Counted from the stretch's first letter, positions 17,169 through 24,519 are shown. The stretch is DNA of 30,890 bases from an uncultured Corynebacterium sp. (GCA_946220775.1 CAMIFC010000023.1:1-30890), one strand, 5' to 3'. The notes: generated from the letters alone by a model not told the origin. Made by a program: numbers and translations.

Positions 17169-17574
17169 CTACCGGAAACTCCGCGTCTCCGGCGCACTAC
17201 CCGGCTCCGGCAAGTCCGGCCGCGCGGTCGGTGCGGGGTTCTGGCGCGCTCGGATCACTCCATTTGGTAGTGCTGGGGCCGGCAGCCAGCTCCGCCCCGC
17301 CGCATTCTTGTTCTCGCCACCATGGCCGACATAGCCCTTGACCAGCCCGAACCGGTTGCCGTCAATCTGAGCTCGCGCTTCCGGATCGGCATCCGGCCCT
17401 TCCCATTCCAGCCCGCGTTCCTCAAGATCCTGGCGTTCCTGCCAAGCTTCCCGAGCCTCCGCGATTTCCTCGCTGGTGCGGCCCACGAAGTTCCACCACA
17501 TCACGATTTCCTCGGCGAACGGCTCCCCACCTAGCAGCACCATCCGCGCCGGTGCATCACCAACATTCCTAATC
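17169..17574 (-). pseudogene. Pirin-family protein, C-terminal fragment (left of integrated element)
   Basis: Frame continuing from the element boundary: IRNVGDAPARMVLLGGEPFA and EEIVMWWNFVGRTSEEIAEA are the pirin C-terminal cupin domain, and LPAPALPNGVIRARQNP is the usual tail. It lacks the N-terminal cupin with the metal ligands, which lies 9.2 kb away at 26761-27552. Joining the two at the TAATC core gives ..SLEIRNVGDAP.. in frame, 395 aa in total. As it stands it has no start codon of its own except a GTG inside the element boundary, so it is most likely not expressed. Confidence 0.9.
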
Positions 17575-17595
17575 CCCACCCCCGTTTGGGGTACC
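17570..17595. other. Left attachment junction: core TAATC plus element arm
   Basis: Core TAATC (17570-17574), a 10-nt gap and TTTGGGGTACC (17585-17595). The arm is an imperfect inverted copy (9 of 11) of GGTGCACCAAA at 26744-26754 on the other end, which stands 11 nt from its own core. In the excised circle these form the two near-symmetric halves of attP. Confidence 0.8.
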
Positions 17596-17652
17596 GATAG
17601 CGTGTACCCGTTCTAACTTGAGAGTGGCGTGTTCAATGGGGGGGGTATTGGT

Positions 17653-17690
17653 TTGAGTGGGAAGCGTTAGACCCACTAGACTTTGCTGAC
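17653..17690 (+). promoter_or_regulatory. Promoter of the leftmost two-gene operon (leaderless)
   Basis: TTGAGT at 17653-17658, an 18-nt spacer and TAGACT at 17677-17682 form a recognisable promoter. The GTG start of the following gene comes 8 nt after the -10 box, so the transcript is probably leaderless. Confidence 0.6.
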
Positions 17691-18179
17691 GTGCCGCCCA
17701 ACATCAACAGGAAAAACTATCGTCTGGCAGACATGAGCATGTCGCCAGACGATGCGGTACCGTACCCGGACCCAGATGAAACTGCCGAAATCATTGAAGA
17801 CAGCATTGATATGGCTGAATTTGGAACTGTGCTGCATGTTCGGGAATGGCGCGGCGTGGACGACGTGGTAGAACAGTACGCCCTCATGCTCAATATCACC
17901 CCCGCACACGGCGCATATAGTCGGTGTGAGGAACTCAAGGGTGAGCAAGCTAACTTTGAGCAGGTGAGGCGCACCGACACATGGCACAGCACTGTTCACA
18001 GTCACCAGTATTTCATTGACTGTGATGACTGCGAACGACAAGTTCACGATGAGCTTGCCGGGGGTAGTCAGGAAGAAGAATCGCGCCGGGTTGTTAACGG
18101 AACGTTCCAAAAGCACTACAATCTTATGGTGTACGACCCGTTTGACTACCTAGACCGTTGGGAGGCAGGTAAACCATGA
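17691..18179 (+). CDS. Unknown 162-aa protein, first gene of element cargo operon
   Basis: No family recognised. The GTG start at 17691 is chosen because a TAGACT box lies 8 nt upstream; ATG codons at 17733 and 17739 (MSMSPDD) are alternatives. The protein is acidic, with no signal or membrane segment. Features are a DPDETAEIIEDSIDMAEFG stretch, a central VLHVREWRGVDDVVEQYALM segment, and a DCDDCERQVHDE motif with two Cys that could bind metal. The C-terminus is NLMVYDPFDYLDRWEAGKP. Its stop overlaps the next ATG in ATGA, so the two proteins are translationally coupled and probably act together. It sits at the end of the element opposite the recombinase, on the other strand from nearly all other element genes, the usual place for cargo. 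Confidence 0.75.
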   Translation: MPPNINRKNYRLADMSMSPDDAVPYPDPDETAEIIEDSIDMAEFGTVLHVREWRGVDDVVEQYALMLNITPAHGAYSRCEELKGEQANFEQVRRTDTWHSTVHSHQYFIDCDDCERQVHDELAGGSQEEESRRVVNGTFQKHYNLMVYDPFDYLDRWEAGKP

Positions 18180-18619
18180 ACGAGCAGCAGAAGCGAAACT
18201 ATCGTGCACGTATGGCGGTTGCACAGTTATTCCGTTCTTTCCTCAATGAGGATGGTGAGCGTGCCCGCCTAATGGAACGTCTCGGCGTTGAAACCATGCC
18301 GGTTATTGTTCCCGCGTTCGGCGATACTTTAGCCTCTAATATCCGAGAAACGGCTAGCCGTCACTTCGAAGCTGGCGCCGAACACGTAGTTGTTCCGGTG
18401 TGCTTGCCAGTTCGCGACCCTAAGGGCATTAAGCTTTGTGTGCTAATCGTTTCAACGCGTGACGCTAAGACGTTCTGGCAACTGGATATGAATGAACTTC
18501 ACGACAGTGTTGAGATGGCACAAATCGTTGAGGCACTGGACGCTAGCAAGAAATGGGAAGTTGAGGAGCTTGACTCCCAGCAGCAGCAAGAGTTGAAAGA
18601 CTTAGTGGCCTCGACCTAG
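18176..18619 (+). CDS. Unknown 147-aa protein, second gene of element cargo operon
   Basis: No family recognised. ATG 18176 overlaps the preceding stop by 4 nt. The N-terminus is basic and helical (MNEQQKRNYRARMAVAQLFR). The central ETMPVIVPAFGDTLASNIRE, HFEAGAEHVVVPVCLPVRDP and IKLCVLIVSTRDAKTFWQLD look like alternating strands and helices of a small alpha/beta fold. The C-terminus is a charged helix (KKWEVEELDSQQQQELKDLV). A strong hairpin terminator follows. The tight coupling of two soluble small proteins is compatible with a toxin-antitoxin, anti-phage or regulatory pair, but no sequence motif proves any of these. Confidence 0.75.
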   Translation: MNEQQKRNYRARMAVAQLFRSFLNEDGERARLMERLGVETMPVIVPAFGDTLASNIRETASRHFEAGAEHVVVPVCLPVRDPKGIKLCVLIVSTRDAKTFWQLDMNELHDSVEMAQIVEALDASKKWEVEELDSQQQQELKDLVAST

Positions 18620-18652
18620 TTAGAGCCACAACTAACGACAAGTAAGACCAAG

Positions 18653-18695
18653 ACCACCGCCCCGGCACTCACACCTTGAGCGTCGGGGCGGTGGT
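18653..18695. terminator. Bidirectional terminator between convergent operons
   Basis: ACCACCGCCCCGGC (18653-18666) and GTCGGGGCGGTGGT (18682-18695) pair over 14 bp with one G-U, around a 15-nt loop. It lies between the plus-strand operon ending at 18619 and the minus-strand operon ending at 18734. Trailing sequence is only moderately T-rich on each strand. Confidence 0.7.
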
Positions 18696-18733
18696 TCCTT
18701 CCGAATAACTGATGACCTAGCTAGTGGCCAATT

Positions 18734-19120
18734 CTAGTAGTCAAAACCAGGCAAGCCGGGCGTACCTATCAGGGTACCGCGGTTATCGACCGTGACCACA
18801 CCACCGTCGTGGTGCCGGGCGGCTATGCGAGCCCCAATAGCATCCAAGCCATCATCTGAACTCGCGGTGTTGTACCTACGAACCTCATCAAGGCGCCACC
18901 GCTCAGATGTGCCCGTGGCGGCCCCGGTGCCCGTGCCATCCTCGACGGACTGTTCATAGCTCACCGTGCCCCGGTCAACAAGCCCATAAACCCGCGCACC
19001 TAGGGCGTCCATTTCGTCACTGTGACCAAACACCCGCGCACCGAGGGCAGCACTCTCGGCAGTGCCATGCCCATAGATACGGGCACCAAGCTGGTCAAGA
19101 TCATCGTTGTTGGTTGTCAT
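18734..19120 (-). CDS. Unknown 128-aa protein with four LGAR(I/V)YG-type repeats
   Basis: ATG 19120 overlaps the upstream stop in ATGA, which fixes the start (a longer frame to 19144 is an overlap artefact). The protein begins MTTNNDDLDQLGARIYGHGT and repeats the motif as LGARVFGH, LGARVYGL and finally IGARIAAR, at spacings of 15-45 residues. Between repeats 3 and 4 is an acidic, Gly/Thr-rich segment. The C-terminus is VDNRGTLIGTPGLPGFDY. The recurring short motif suggests a peptide that binds several copies of a partner, or a short structural repeat. It is the last gene of a coupled three-gene operon. Family unknown. Confidence 0.75.
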   Translation of the reverse strand: MTTNNDDLDQLGARIYGHGTAESAALGARVFGHSDEMDALGARVYGLVDRGTVSYEQSVEDGTGTGAATGTSERWRLDEVRRYNTASSDDGLDAIGARIAARHHDGGVVTVDNRGTLIGTPGLPGFDY

Positions 19121-19698
19121 AGATTTACACTCTCTTCCTTCCACGGCCGGCCACGCTGTAGGTTGTCCCTCATGCGGATGCCGATGTCCCGGCGGTGTAC
19201 CTTGCTCTCGGCAATGAACCTGTCGAAATTGCCCACACGGCGGGTGAAGAAATGCCCCGGCCGACCGCTGTGGGTGTCGATGTAGCGCTTATACATGCGG
19301 CGGCGAGTGGTGCCACCTTTGAGCGTGTTCACCGTGTGGTTGCTCGGCCTACACGCCTTCAACACCCCCACTGTGCGATCGATGGGGGGCACACCAGGCA
19401 TCCCGGCGACGCGGCGGGCAAGCTCATGTGAACCGACCACCTCGCTAGTGTCCAAAACCGCGGTAGCGGCGTCAATCACCGCGCCTGTCACCCGCAGTTG
19501 TTGACGTAGCAGCGCGGTTTTTGACACAACACCGCTCTTGTAATCACCCGCGGTGAGCGTGACCGGGTGCCAGTCCCACCGAGCCAAGGCCTGGGTGTCG
19601 GCGTCATCCACCGGCAGCCCAAGGCTTTGGTGCAACAGTGCCCGCTGCCACGAGCCGTGGGGGTGATACGGCCACAGCGTGAGATCGAGCTCGTTCAT
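19117..19698 (-). CDS. Unknown 193-aa basic protein, middle gene of element operon
   Basis: ATG 19698 lies 5 nt after the stop of the preceding gene and its own stop overlaps the next ATG, so all three are coupled. It begins MNELDLTLWPYHPHGSWQRA. The centre has TLTAGDYKSGVVSKTALLRQ and a PGVPPIDRTVGVLKACRPSN region. The C-terminal 70 residues are strongly basic (GGTTRRRMYKRYID, HFFTRRVGNFDRFIAESKVH, RDIGIRMRDNLQRGRPWKEE), which suggests nucleic-acid binding. No catalytic motif is recognised. Because it is flanked by two other unknown genes and lies between the origin region and the cargo, a role in element maintenance or interference is possible but unproven. Confidence 0.75.
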   Translation of the reverse strand: MNELDLTLWPYHPHGSWQRALLHQSLGLPVDDADTQALARWDWHPVTLTAGDYKSGVVSKTALLRQQLRVTGAVIDAATAVLDTSEVVGSHELARRVAGMPGVPPIDRTVGVLKACRPSNHTVNTLKGGTTRRRMYKRYIDTHSGRPGHFFTRRVGNFDRFIAESKVHRRDIGIRMRDNLQRGRPWKEESVNL

Positions 19699-19703
19699 GC
19701 TTG

Positions 19704-20828
19704 CTACTCGTCGGCGTCGGCGTCGATGTCGGCGGGCTCGGCGGGGAGCACCTCAGGGTTAAATTCCTTCAGCGCGGCCAGGGAGTCCAACGGATCAACC
19801 ATTCCGTACCGCTCGTAGTCTTCATGCCACCCTTTACCGTGGTAGCGGTCCCCAACGGTGAACATGCGGTGATCCAACCACGCCTCCGCGGCTCTGATGA
19901 CCTCACAGCGGCGTTCAAGCTCAGGGAAATCCTCACCCAACGGATCGGCGAGCGGGGCAACACGGCCAACGCCCAAGGCCACAGCCTTGGTCGCGTTCAT
20001 ACCGAGCGCACGCAGCGCGCACGTCGTGGCGTCGTACAAGGGGGCGACGCCACGAGCCCGGCTGCGGGTGAGCTTTTCCAGGCGGTCGAACAGGTCACGG
20101 TCACTGTCCGGCGTCTCGCTCACATCGTTGAACGCCATCGCGCGAGCGAGCCGGACGTACGCGCTGGTCTCATCGTCAAGCAACACAGCCCATACCCGTG
20201 CGAACCGGCGGTAAGCCGTAATAGTGGCCTCGGGCGTGTGAGCGGGGTCAATGAGGTCGAAAACGGTTCTACCGGCATCGCCATGGGGGTCGTTGCGCAC
20301 TGCGTCTTTAGCGACGTCATCCAAGCCTTCCCACGCCTCGTAGTACTCCTTGACCTGCCGGTCGAACCACGCGCGCACATCATCCTTGCACGATTCAATG
20401 AGCGCGGCCGTGGAAAAGGCGGGCTTGTCGAACTTGGCGATAAGACCATTGAGCGCACCCTTGCGCGCGGCGGCGAGACGGCGCCCATGAGGGGTTGAGG
20501 CGGTGACGTTCTGCCATGTTTCGCCCCACGGTTCCTTGACGCGCACGGGCACCGTGGTGGCGGCGCTGCCAACAGGGGCGTCCAAGGTCTCAATGAGGCG
20601 CTCAAGCCCGCCCTTGGTCGGGTTCTTCGCCCACTTACGTCCATCCTCGGCGAACGTGTCGAGGGTGCGGGCGTTGGTGCTGGCGTCGAACATGTCCAAC
20701 ACGTCGGTGATCTTGCCGTCTGCGTCCTGCATGACCTTAGCGGCGGAGGGAACCGCGCCTGTCATACGTAGAGCGTCAGCGACCGCGTTGAGTCGGTCGG
20801 AAAAATAGGTAATCGGCTCGGTAGCCAT
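19704..20828 (-). CDS. Unknown 374-aa protein, first gene of element operon
   Basis: The ATG at 20828 is preceded by AAGGA at about 10 nt; a GTG three codons upstream is an alternative. The protein is acidic overall and predicted mainly helical, with no signal or membrane segment. Recognisable stretches are ITYFSDRLNAVADALRMTGA, RLAAARKGALNGLIAKFDKP, VRAWFDRQVKEYYEAWEGLD and RFARVWAVLLDDETSAYVRL. A Trp-rich segment (HRMFTVGDRYHGKGWHEDYE) follows, and the tail is very acidic (EPADIDADADE). I cannot assign a family. It leads a coupled three-gene operon whose upstream region has a 9-bp inverted repeat. Confidence 0.75.
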   Translation of the reverse strand: MATEPITYFSDRLNAVADALRMTGAVPSAAKVMQDADGKITDVLDMFDASTNARTLDTFAEDGRKWAKNPTKGGLERLIETLDAPVGSAATTVPVRVKEPWGETWQNVTASTPHGRRLAAARKGALNGLIAKFDKPAFSTAALIESCKDDVRAWFDRQVKEYYEAWEGLDDVAKDAVRNDPHGDAGRTVFDLIDPAHTPEATITAYRRFARVWAVLLDDETSAYVRLARAMAFNDVSETPDSDRDLFDRLEKLTRSRARGVAPLYDATTCALRALGMNATKAVALGVGRVAPLADPLGEDFPELERRCEVIRAAEAWLDHRMFTVGDRYHGKGWHEDYERYGMVDPLDSLAALKEFNPEVLPAEPADIDADADE

Positions 20829-20882
20829 AAGTGTCACATCCTTGTGAGCTAGAAAGCTGGTCGGTGGTTATGGCACTTATGG
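20825..20882. promoter_or_regulatory. Inverted repeat at the start of the unknown three-gene operon
   Basis: CCATAAGTG (20825-20833) and CACTTATGG (20874-20882) are a perfect 9-bp inverted pair 40 nt apart. One half overlaps the ATG of the 374-aa gene and the other lies about 50 nt upstream. It could be an operator for a dimeric repressor or a looping site. No clear promoter boxes are seen between them. Confidence 0.4.
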
Positions 20883-20956
20883 GGTCGGGTCGGGTTGGGA
20901 TCGGGGCGCGCCACTGCCCCCCCTATTATCCCGCATGTGGCCGGTCTTGGCAAGTT

Positions 20957-21445
20957 CTAAAGGTACTGTTTGTGCTGGTCACAGCGTAAATCTGCAATAT
21001 TGGTGCATTGTGCAAGATGAGGGGCTACACGGCTGTACGTTGGGGCGCTTACCGAACGGGGGGGTAGTTGGCGGGGGTAGTGGGCAACCTCGGGCTTGTT
21101 GGGGTCACCGTTCATGGCCACCAAGTAAGCGGCCATGCGGTCAAGGTGTACGTCGGCGCGTTCAACCGTGCCGCCTTGTGGGCGGCTTACGACCTTATGA
21201 GACCTCATAAACTGGCAGGTCAGGCCTACATTATTGGCGGCTTGCTCGGCACGCTTGATTGCATTTCCGTAGAACCATTGCCATGAGTTGACGCCGTTGT
21301 ACCCCATGAGCGGCATGAGGTCGCGCGCCGACCAAAAGGTGTTGCCCCCGGCGTCGGTGGAAGCCCCACAGCTGCCCACGGCCTCTAGGAAGCGCTGTGA
21401 AGCTCTCTCATGGCCTTTAGGACACGAGGTGAGGGGGAAACTCAC
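20957..21445 (-). pseudogene. DinD/BRO-N-like antirepressor fragment
   Basis: The segment FWSARDLMPLMGYNGVNSWQ, WFYGNAIKRAEQAANNVGL and the end DRMAAYLVAMNGDPNKPEVA matches the N-terminal domain of DinD (DNA-damage-inducible protein D) and related BRO-N phage antirepressors, which read FW.ARDL.PLLGY ... LSRFACYLIA.NGDP.KPEIA. After EVA the homology stops and is replaced by an unrelated low-complexity tail (HYPRQLPPRSVSAPT), where DinD would continue AAAQ.YFA and run to about 275 aa. The start is also unclear: only GTG 21445 is in frame, while ATG AGA GAG nearby is in another frame. It is therefore probably a truncated or decayed copy, though a stand-alone BRO-N domain cannot be excluded. Confidence 0.7.
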
Positions 21446-21560
21446 CGCCGGGGGTTGAGGCCGTCTACGGGCACGCTAGGGGTTAATTTGGGGCTGTATC
21501 GACGCGGCGGAGGTGGAACGTTCCTCACGGCTCGGGCGGGGCGGGGTTCACAGCTACCCA

Positions 21561-21760
21561 CGGCGGTTATGCACGGTTATTCACCGCTCGGATAGGTGTT
21601 TGTGTGTTCCAGTTCCGCCCATTCCGGTTACGGGCTAACTATATACGTATACCGGGAGGGGAGATGGGCGGCGGCCAAGGGGAGGCACCCCCCACCCCAC
21701 GCTAGACCACGCGGGACACAGCGGGGGGAATTATGCAGTGAATGAAACATTATTCACTTT
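21561..21760. other. Candidate replication origin: DnaA-box-like repeats, AT-rich palindrome and dyad
   Basis: The non-coding stretch 21446-22161 has three TTATnCAC sequences: 21567-21574 and 21577-21584 (within a 10-bp-period direct repeat GGTTATGCAC/GGTTATTCAC) and 21750-21757. These match the E. coli-type DnaA core except the last base. Between them is the palindrome TATACGTATA (21642-21651) in an A+T-rich patch flanked by CCGGT/ACCGG, and a dyad AGTGAAT-8 nt-ATTCACT (21737-21758). Together with the adjacent iterons and helicase gene this looks like an element origin. It is inferred from layout; no replication is shown by sequence alone. Confidence 0.5.
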
Positions 21761-21895
21761 GATTGCTTGGTTGTCGATTGCTGCAAGGCTCAACTCACGT
21801 GACGTTGGTTGTCGTCAATGCTCTCACCGCGTGAGGTCTTGAGGTGTCCACAGCCTTGCTTGGTTTCGTCTCGGCCTCAACTGTTTTCTTTGTCT

Positions 21896-22152
21896 TGCAC
21901 CATGTCTGCACCGCCATAGCACCGTGGTGTGCGCCCTAAAGGGCGCACTGCACCAAGGCGTTGCTAGGTCACTCGGGTGGTTCACTTTCACTATTTTGCA
22001 CCACCGTTTTGGATTGAGCGTTAGGCGGTGTGAGCTGGGAATATAGGGGTCATTTTTTGGTGCAAGTGCTTGGTCACTTTGGCCAAAGTGCACCACGAAA
22101 AAGTTGGTGCAAAAGTTGGTGCACTTGCCCCTAGGTGGTGCACCAACTTTTG
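21896..22152. repeat. Iteron cluster TGGTGCA/TGCACCA beside the helicase gene
   Basis: The 7-mer TGCACCA or its complement occurs at 21896-21902, 21949-21955, 21997-22003, 22058-22064, 22089-22095, 22105-22111, 22117-22123 and as the palindrome TGGTGCACCA at 22136-22145. The last copies form a perfect 15-bp inverted repeat, CAAAAGTTGGTGCAC at 22110-22124 and its complement at 22138-22152, 9 nt from the helicase stop. It could act as a Rep-binding iteron array, and the inverted repeat might also terminate the helicase transcript. Confidence 0.75.
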
Positions 22153-22161
22153 AAAGCAAAA

Positions 22162-23931
22162 CTAGGGGGTGTTTTGGTCGGCCTCGGGGTCGTCTGTCGG
22201 GGCTTGGAGGCGGTGAAGCAACCCCGCCATATCCTCGGTGAAAACGTCTGTATTGGCCTTGAGTCTTGCGCCATTGCCACCAAGCGCAATGATGGGCTTA
22301 GCCTTGTTCTTGCTGCCGCTTGCCCTGTTGAGGCGTTGGGCAAAATTGCGCTTGAGGCCGTCAAAGAACAGTGGCGCGTCTTTCTTTAGCCGTGTGCGTA
22401 GTTGCTCGGTTGTCATGGCCTCACCTTGGCCGAGGTATGCCAGCAACACTGTGATAGTTTCCGATTGAGTTAGCCCCGCCGCGTTAACGGCTTGGTCAAT
22501 GTCGCCCGCGTCGGCGGCAAGTACCTTGGCGGTCTCTCGTTTCTCCCACGCTCTAGCGGTGGCGGGGTTTTCAATTCCGGCGATGATGTGGTTGTCGTTC
22601 TTGGCCAGCACGCTGCCCCGTTCCCATACGAAGTGGCCGAAAAGGTGCCCCTCGGGGGTGAGCTCACTTTCAGATAGAACGGCGTCGTTGCGGTCTTTGG
22701 TGACATACAGCGCAAGGCGGTGTTTGTTGGGGTCGTCGGTGTCGATAGCGTCGGCACGGAAAGACGCACCTGTGACGCGTGCCAGCTTTTGACCGGCGCC
22801 CATGGCGTAGCGTCGGTTCCCCGCTGCCTTGGTTACGTGGTCAACCATGAGTACAGCCGCACCGCTGTGGTTGGCGATGAACTCGGGTAGCTCACGGTTA
22901 AAGGTCACCGCGTCGTCGTTGCTGTTGTTGTCGTACCCGCCCGCGCTCATGGCGCTTGCTACGCCGTCGATAACGGCCAGCGTGTAGGAGTGTCGGTCAA
23001 TGAGCTCGGTGAATTTGGTGTAGACGGCCTCGGCCATGGTGTTGCCGTCGTGGGGCGTGTGCGGGTGCTCTAGCGTGGTGCCGGGGTTGGCCGGGTCACC
23101 GGTTGCGCCGCGATAGGTCAACCGCTCACGCATGGCGTCGATGGGAACGCCGAGGTTGTAAAGCCGCTGTGCTACCTGCCTGAAATTGCTTTCATAGTCG
23201 AGGTAAAGCACGTGCCCGCCGCGCTTGAGCTGTTCGGCGCATGAGAATTGGGCAACCCATGATTTACCAACGCCGGGCTCACCAAAGACCGTGTGCGTAC
23301 AGCCGAGGTAGAACATTCCAGCGTGGTCGCTACGGTAGACGACCTTGGCGGTGGGCTGTTCCAACGTGCCGGTGGCAAGCATGGTGAGTACGTCGGTATA
23401 GGCGTCGTCGTTTCCTTGCCAGCCGTCACCGGGCGTGATTCCAAGGCGTAGGGCGCGCTGTTCAATGCGCTCTTGCTCGGCGGCCTCACGTGCCTCAAGA
23501 CGTGCCCGTTCACGCTTGGTAGCCTCAACACGCTCACGCGCTAGTTCGTTGTCGAGTAGAACGCGCCCGTATTCGTCGGGGGTCATGCCATGCACACCGG
23601 CGTAAAGCTCTATGGCGTCAACGTGTTCCCCGGCCTCGAAATGTACAACCTCACCGGTTTTGGCGTTGGTAAAGCCAACGGGGGAAAGCACGTCATAGCC
23701 ACCGTACAAACTTTGACATAGCGTCTGTTCATCGCCGCCGGGGGCGACTAGGGCGTTGCGATAGGTGCCGTCGTCAAGTACATCGGTTCGGCTCTCAAAA
23801 CCGAGTTTCTTAAGCGTCTCGTTAAGGTCTTTCCGGTACTTGTCATTGAGTGATTGGCGCTCATGCTTAGTGAGCTTTCGCACCTTGCTACGTGCTTGTG
23901 ACGCGGTGGACTCGGGATGATGAGGTACCAT
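22162..23931 (-). CDS. RepA-like AAA+ hexameric replicative helicase
   Basis: 589 aa from ATG 23931 (MVPHHPESTASQARSKVRKL). The frame is open a further 138 codons upstream to 24345, but that segment looks like a separate gene. The first third is charged and coiled (ERVEATKRERARLEAREAAE). The RecA-type ATPase core carries Walker A GEPGVGKS (217-224 from this start), Walker B LAVIDG (about Asp322) and VLMVDHVTK (360-368), as in plasmid RepA/DnaB-like helicases of integrative and plasmid elements. The C-terminal part, with EAMTTEQLRTRLKKDAPLFF, may be a winged-helix DNA-binding domain. It is the last gene of a four-gene minus-strand operon, and an iteron array lies right after its stop, so it probably drives replication of the excised element. 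Confidence 0.85.
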   Translation of the reverse strand: MVPHHPESTASQARSKVRKLTKHERQSLNDKYRKDLNETLKKLGFESRTDVLDDGTYRNALVAPGGDEQTLCQSLYGGYDVLSPVGFTNAKTGEVVHFEAGEHVDAIELYAGVHGMTPDEYGRVLLDNELARERVEATKRERARLEAREAAEQERIEQRALRLGITPGDGWQGNDDAYTDVLTMLATGTLEQPTAKVVYRSDHAGMFYLGCTHTVFGEPGVGKSWVAQFSCAEQLKRGGHVLYLDYESNFRQVAQRLYNLGVPIDAMRERLTYRGATGDPANPGTTLEHPHTPHDGNTMAEAVYTKFTELIDRHSYTLAVIDGVASAMSAGGYDNNSNDDAVTFNRELPEFIANHSGAAVLMVDHVTKAAGNRRYAMGAGQKLARVTGASFRADAIDTDDPNKHRLALYVTKDRNDAVLSESELTPEGHLFGHFVWERGSVLAKNDNHIIAGIENPATARAWEKRETAKVLAADAGDIDQAVNAAGLTQSETITVLLAYLGQGEAMTTEQLRTRLKKDAPLFFDGLKRNFAQRLNRASGSKNKAKPIIALGGNGARLKANTDVFTEDMAGLLHRLQAPTDDPEADQNTP

Positions 23932-23932
23932 G

Positions 23933-24345
23933 CTAGATGTCACTTTCCTTGTTGGTGGTGGTGGCTTGAAGTCCCTCGCTGTGAGTCCTAGCGGCGGGGG
24001 GCTTTCCTGTGTCAGACGCCTCGGTGGAATACCACGGCCCAACGCGGTGGCCTGTCGCCCTCCACGTTTGTGCGGCGGCGGGCTTGGGCCGCGGGGGGGG
24101 CAAAGATCGCAGAGTACTTCACCTTGTGGTTCACCGCTGTTGCCAAGGAGGCGGCGGAATCGGCGGCGTTCGTCGCGTGTTTGCGGATGGTCGGTCCAGA
24201 ACGTCATGCGCGGCGGTGGGTAGGGAACCGTGTAGTAGGCCTGGGGCGGGGTGTCAATTTTGAATAAGTCACCTAACACCCATATTGAGCCAGCTTTTTC
24301 CCACACGTCCACGAGAGTGCCGGGGGGTAGGCAGATTGGTTCCAT
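23933..24345 (-). pseudogene. Small gene upstream of helicase, probably frameshifted at a C8 run
   Basis: ATG 24345 overlaps the preceding operon gene (TAAATG). The first 80 residues read naturally (MEPICLPPGTLVDVWEKAGS, FWTDHPQTRDERRRFRRLLG, GEPQGEVLCDLCPP). At a run of eight C (24093-24100 on the plus strand as G) the given frame changes to a Pro/Arg-rich low-complexity stretch and fuses to the helicase. With one more C the frame would instead read RPKPAAAQTWRATGHRVGPW and YSTEASDTGKPPAARTHSEG and stop at TAG 23933-23935, just before the helicase ATG, giving a 137-aa protein. This could be a real homopolymer frameshift, a sequencing error, or a genuine fusion. Function unknown. Confidence 0.5.
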
Positions 24346-24516
24346 TTACGCCACCGCCTTGTTGGCGCGGTAGATGGACACAATGCGGTCGCGTCGCTCG
24401 GGGCTTAGTGCCGGTGCTTGACGGGCACCCTCGGCGGCGGTGAGGGTGTCCAACGTTGCGAACATGAGGCGCACGTACTCGGCGCGCTGTTCAGGTGTCA
24501 TTGCTCGGTTGGTCAC
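24346..24516 (-). CDS. Small 56-aa protein of the helicase operon
   Basis: GTG 24516 starts 3 nt after the stop of the upstream gene, and TAA at 24346-24348 abuts the next ATG. The product begins MTNRAMTPEQRAEYVRLMFA and ends ERRDRIVSIYRANKAVA. It is helical and charged. The arrangement of small basic proteins ahead of a helicase gene is common in actinobacterial integrative elements; the function is not known. An internal ATG (codon 6) is an alternative start. Confidence 0.65.
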   Translation of the reverse strand: MTNRAMTPEQRAEYVRLMFATLDTLTAAEGARQAPALSPERRDRIVSIYRANKAVA

Positions 24517-24519
24517 GGC

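Noticed and set aside
17530..17600. tRNA gene as integration target
   Set aside because: No tRNA-like cloverleaf at either junction; both flanks are pirin coding sequence.
21824..22159. 111-aa minus-strand open frame through the iteron region
   Set aside because: Its sequence is only the translation of the repeats and AT/GC shifts; no ribosome site, odd composition, and it covers the iterons.
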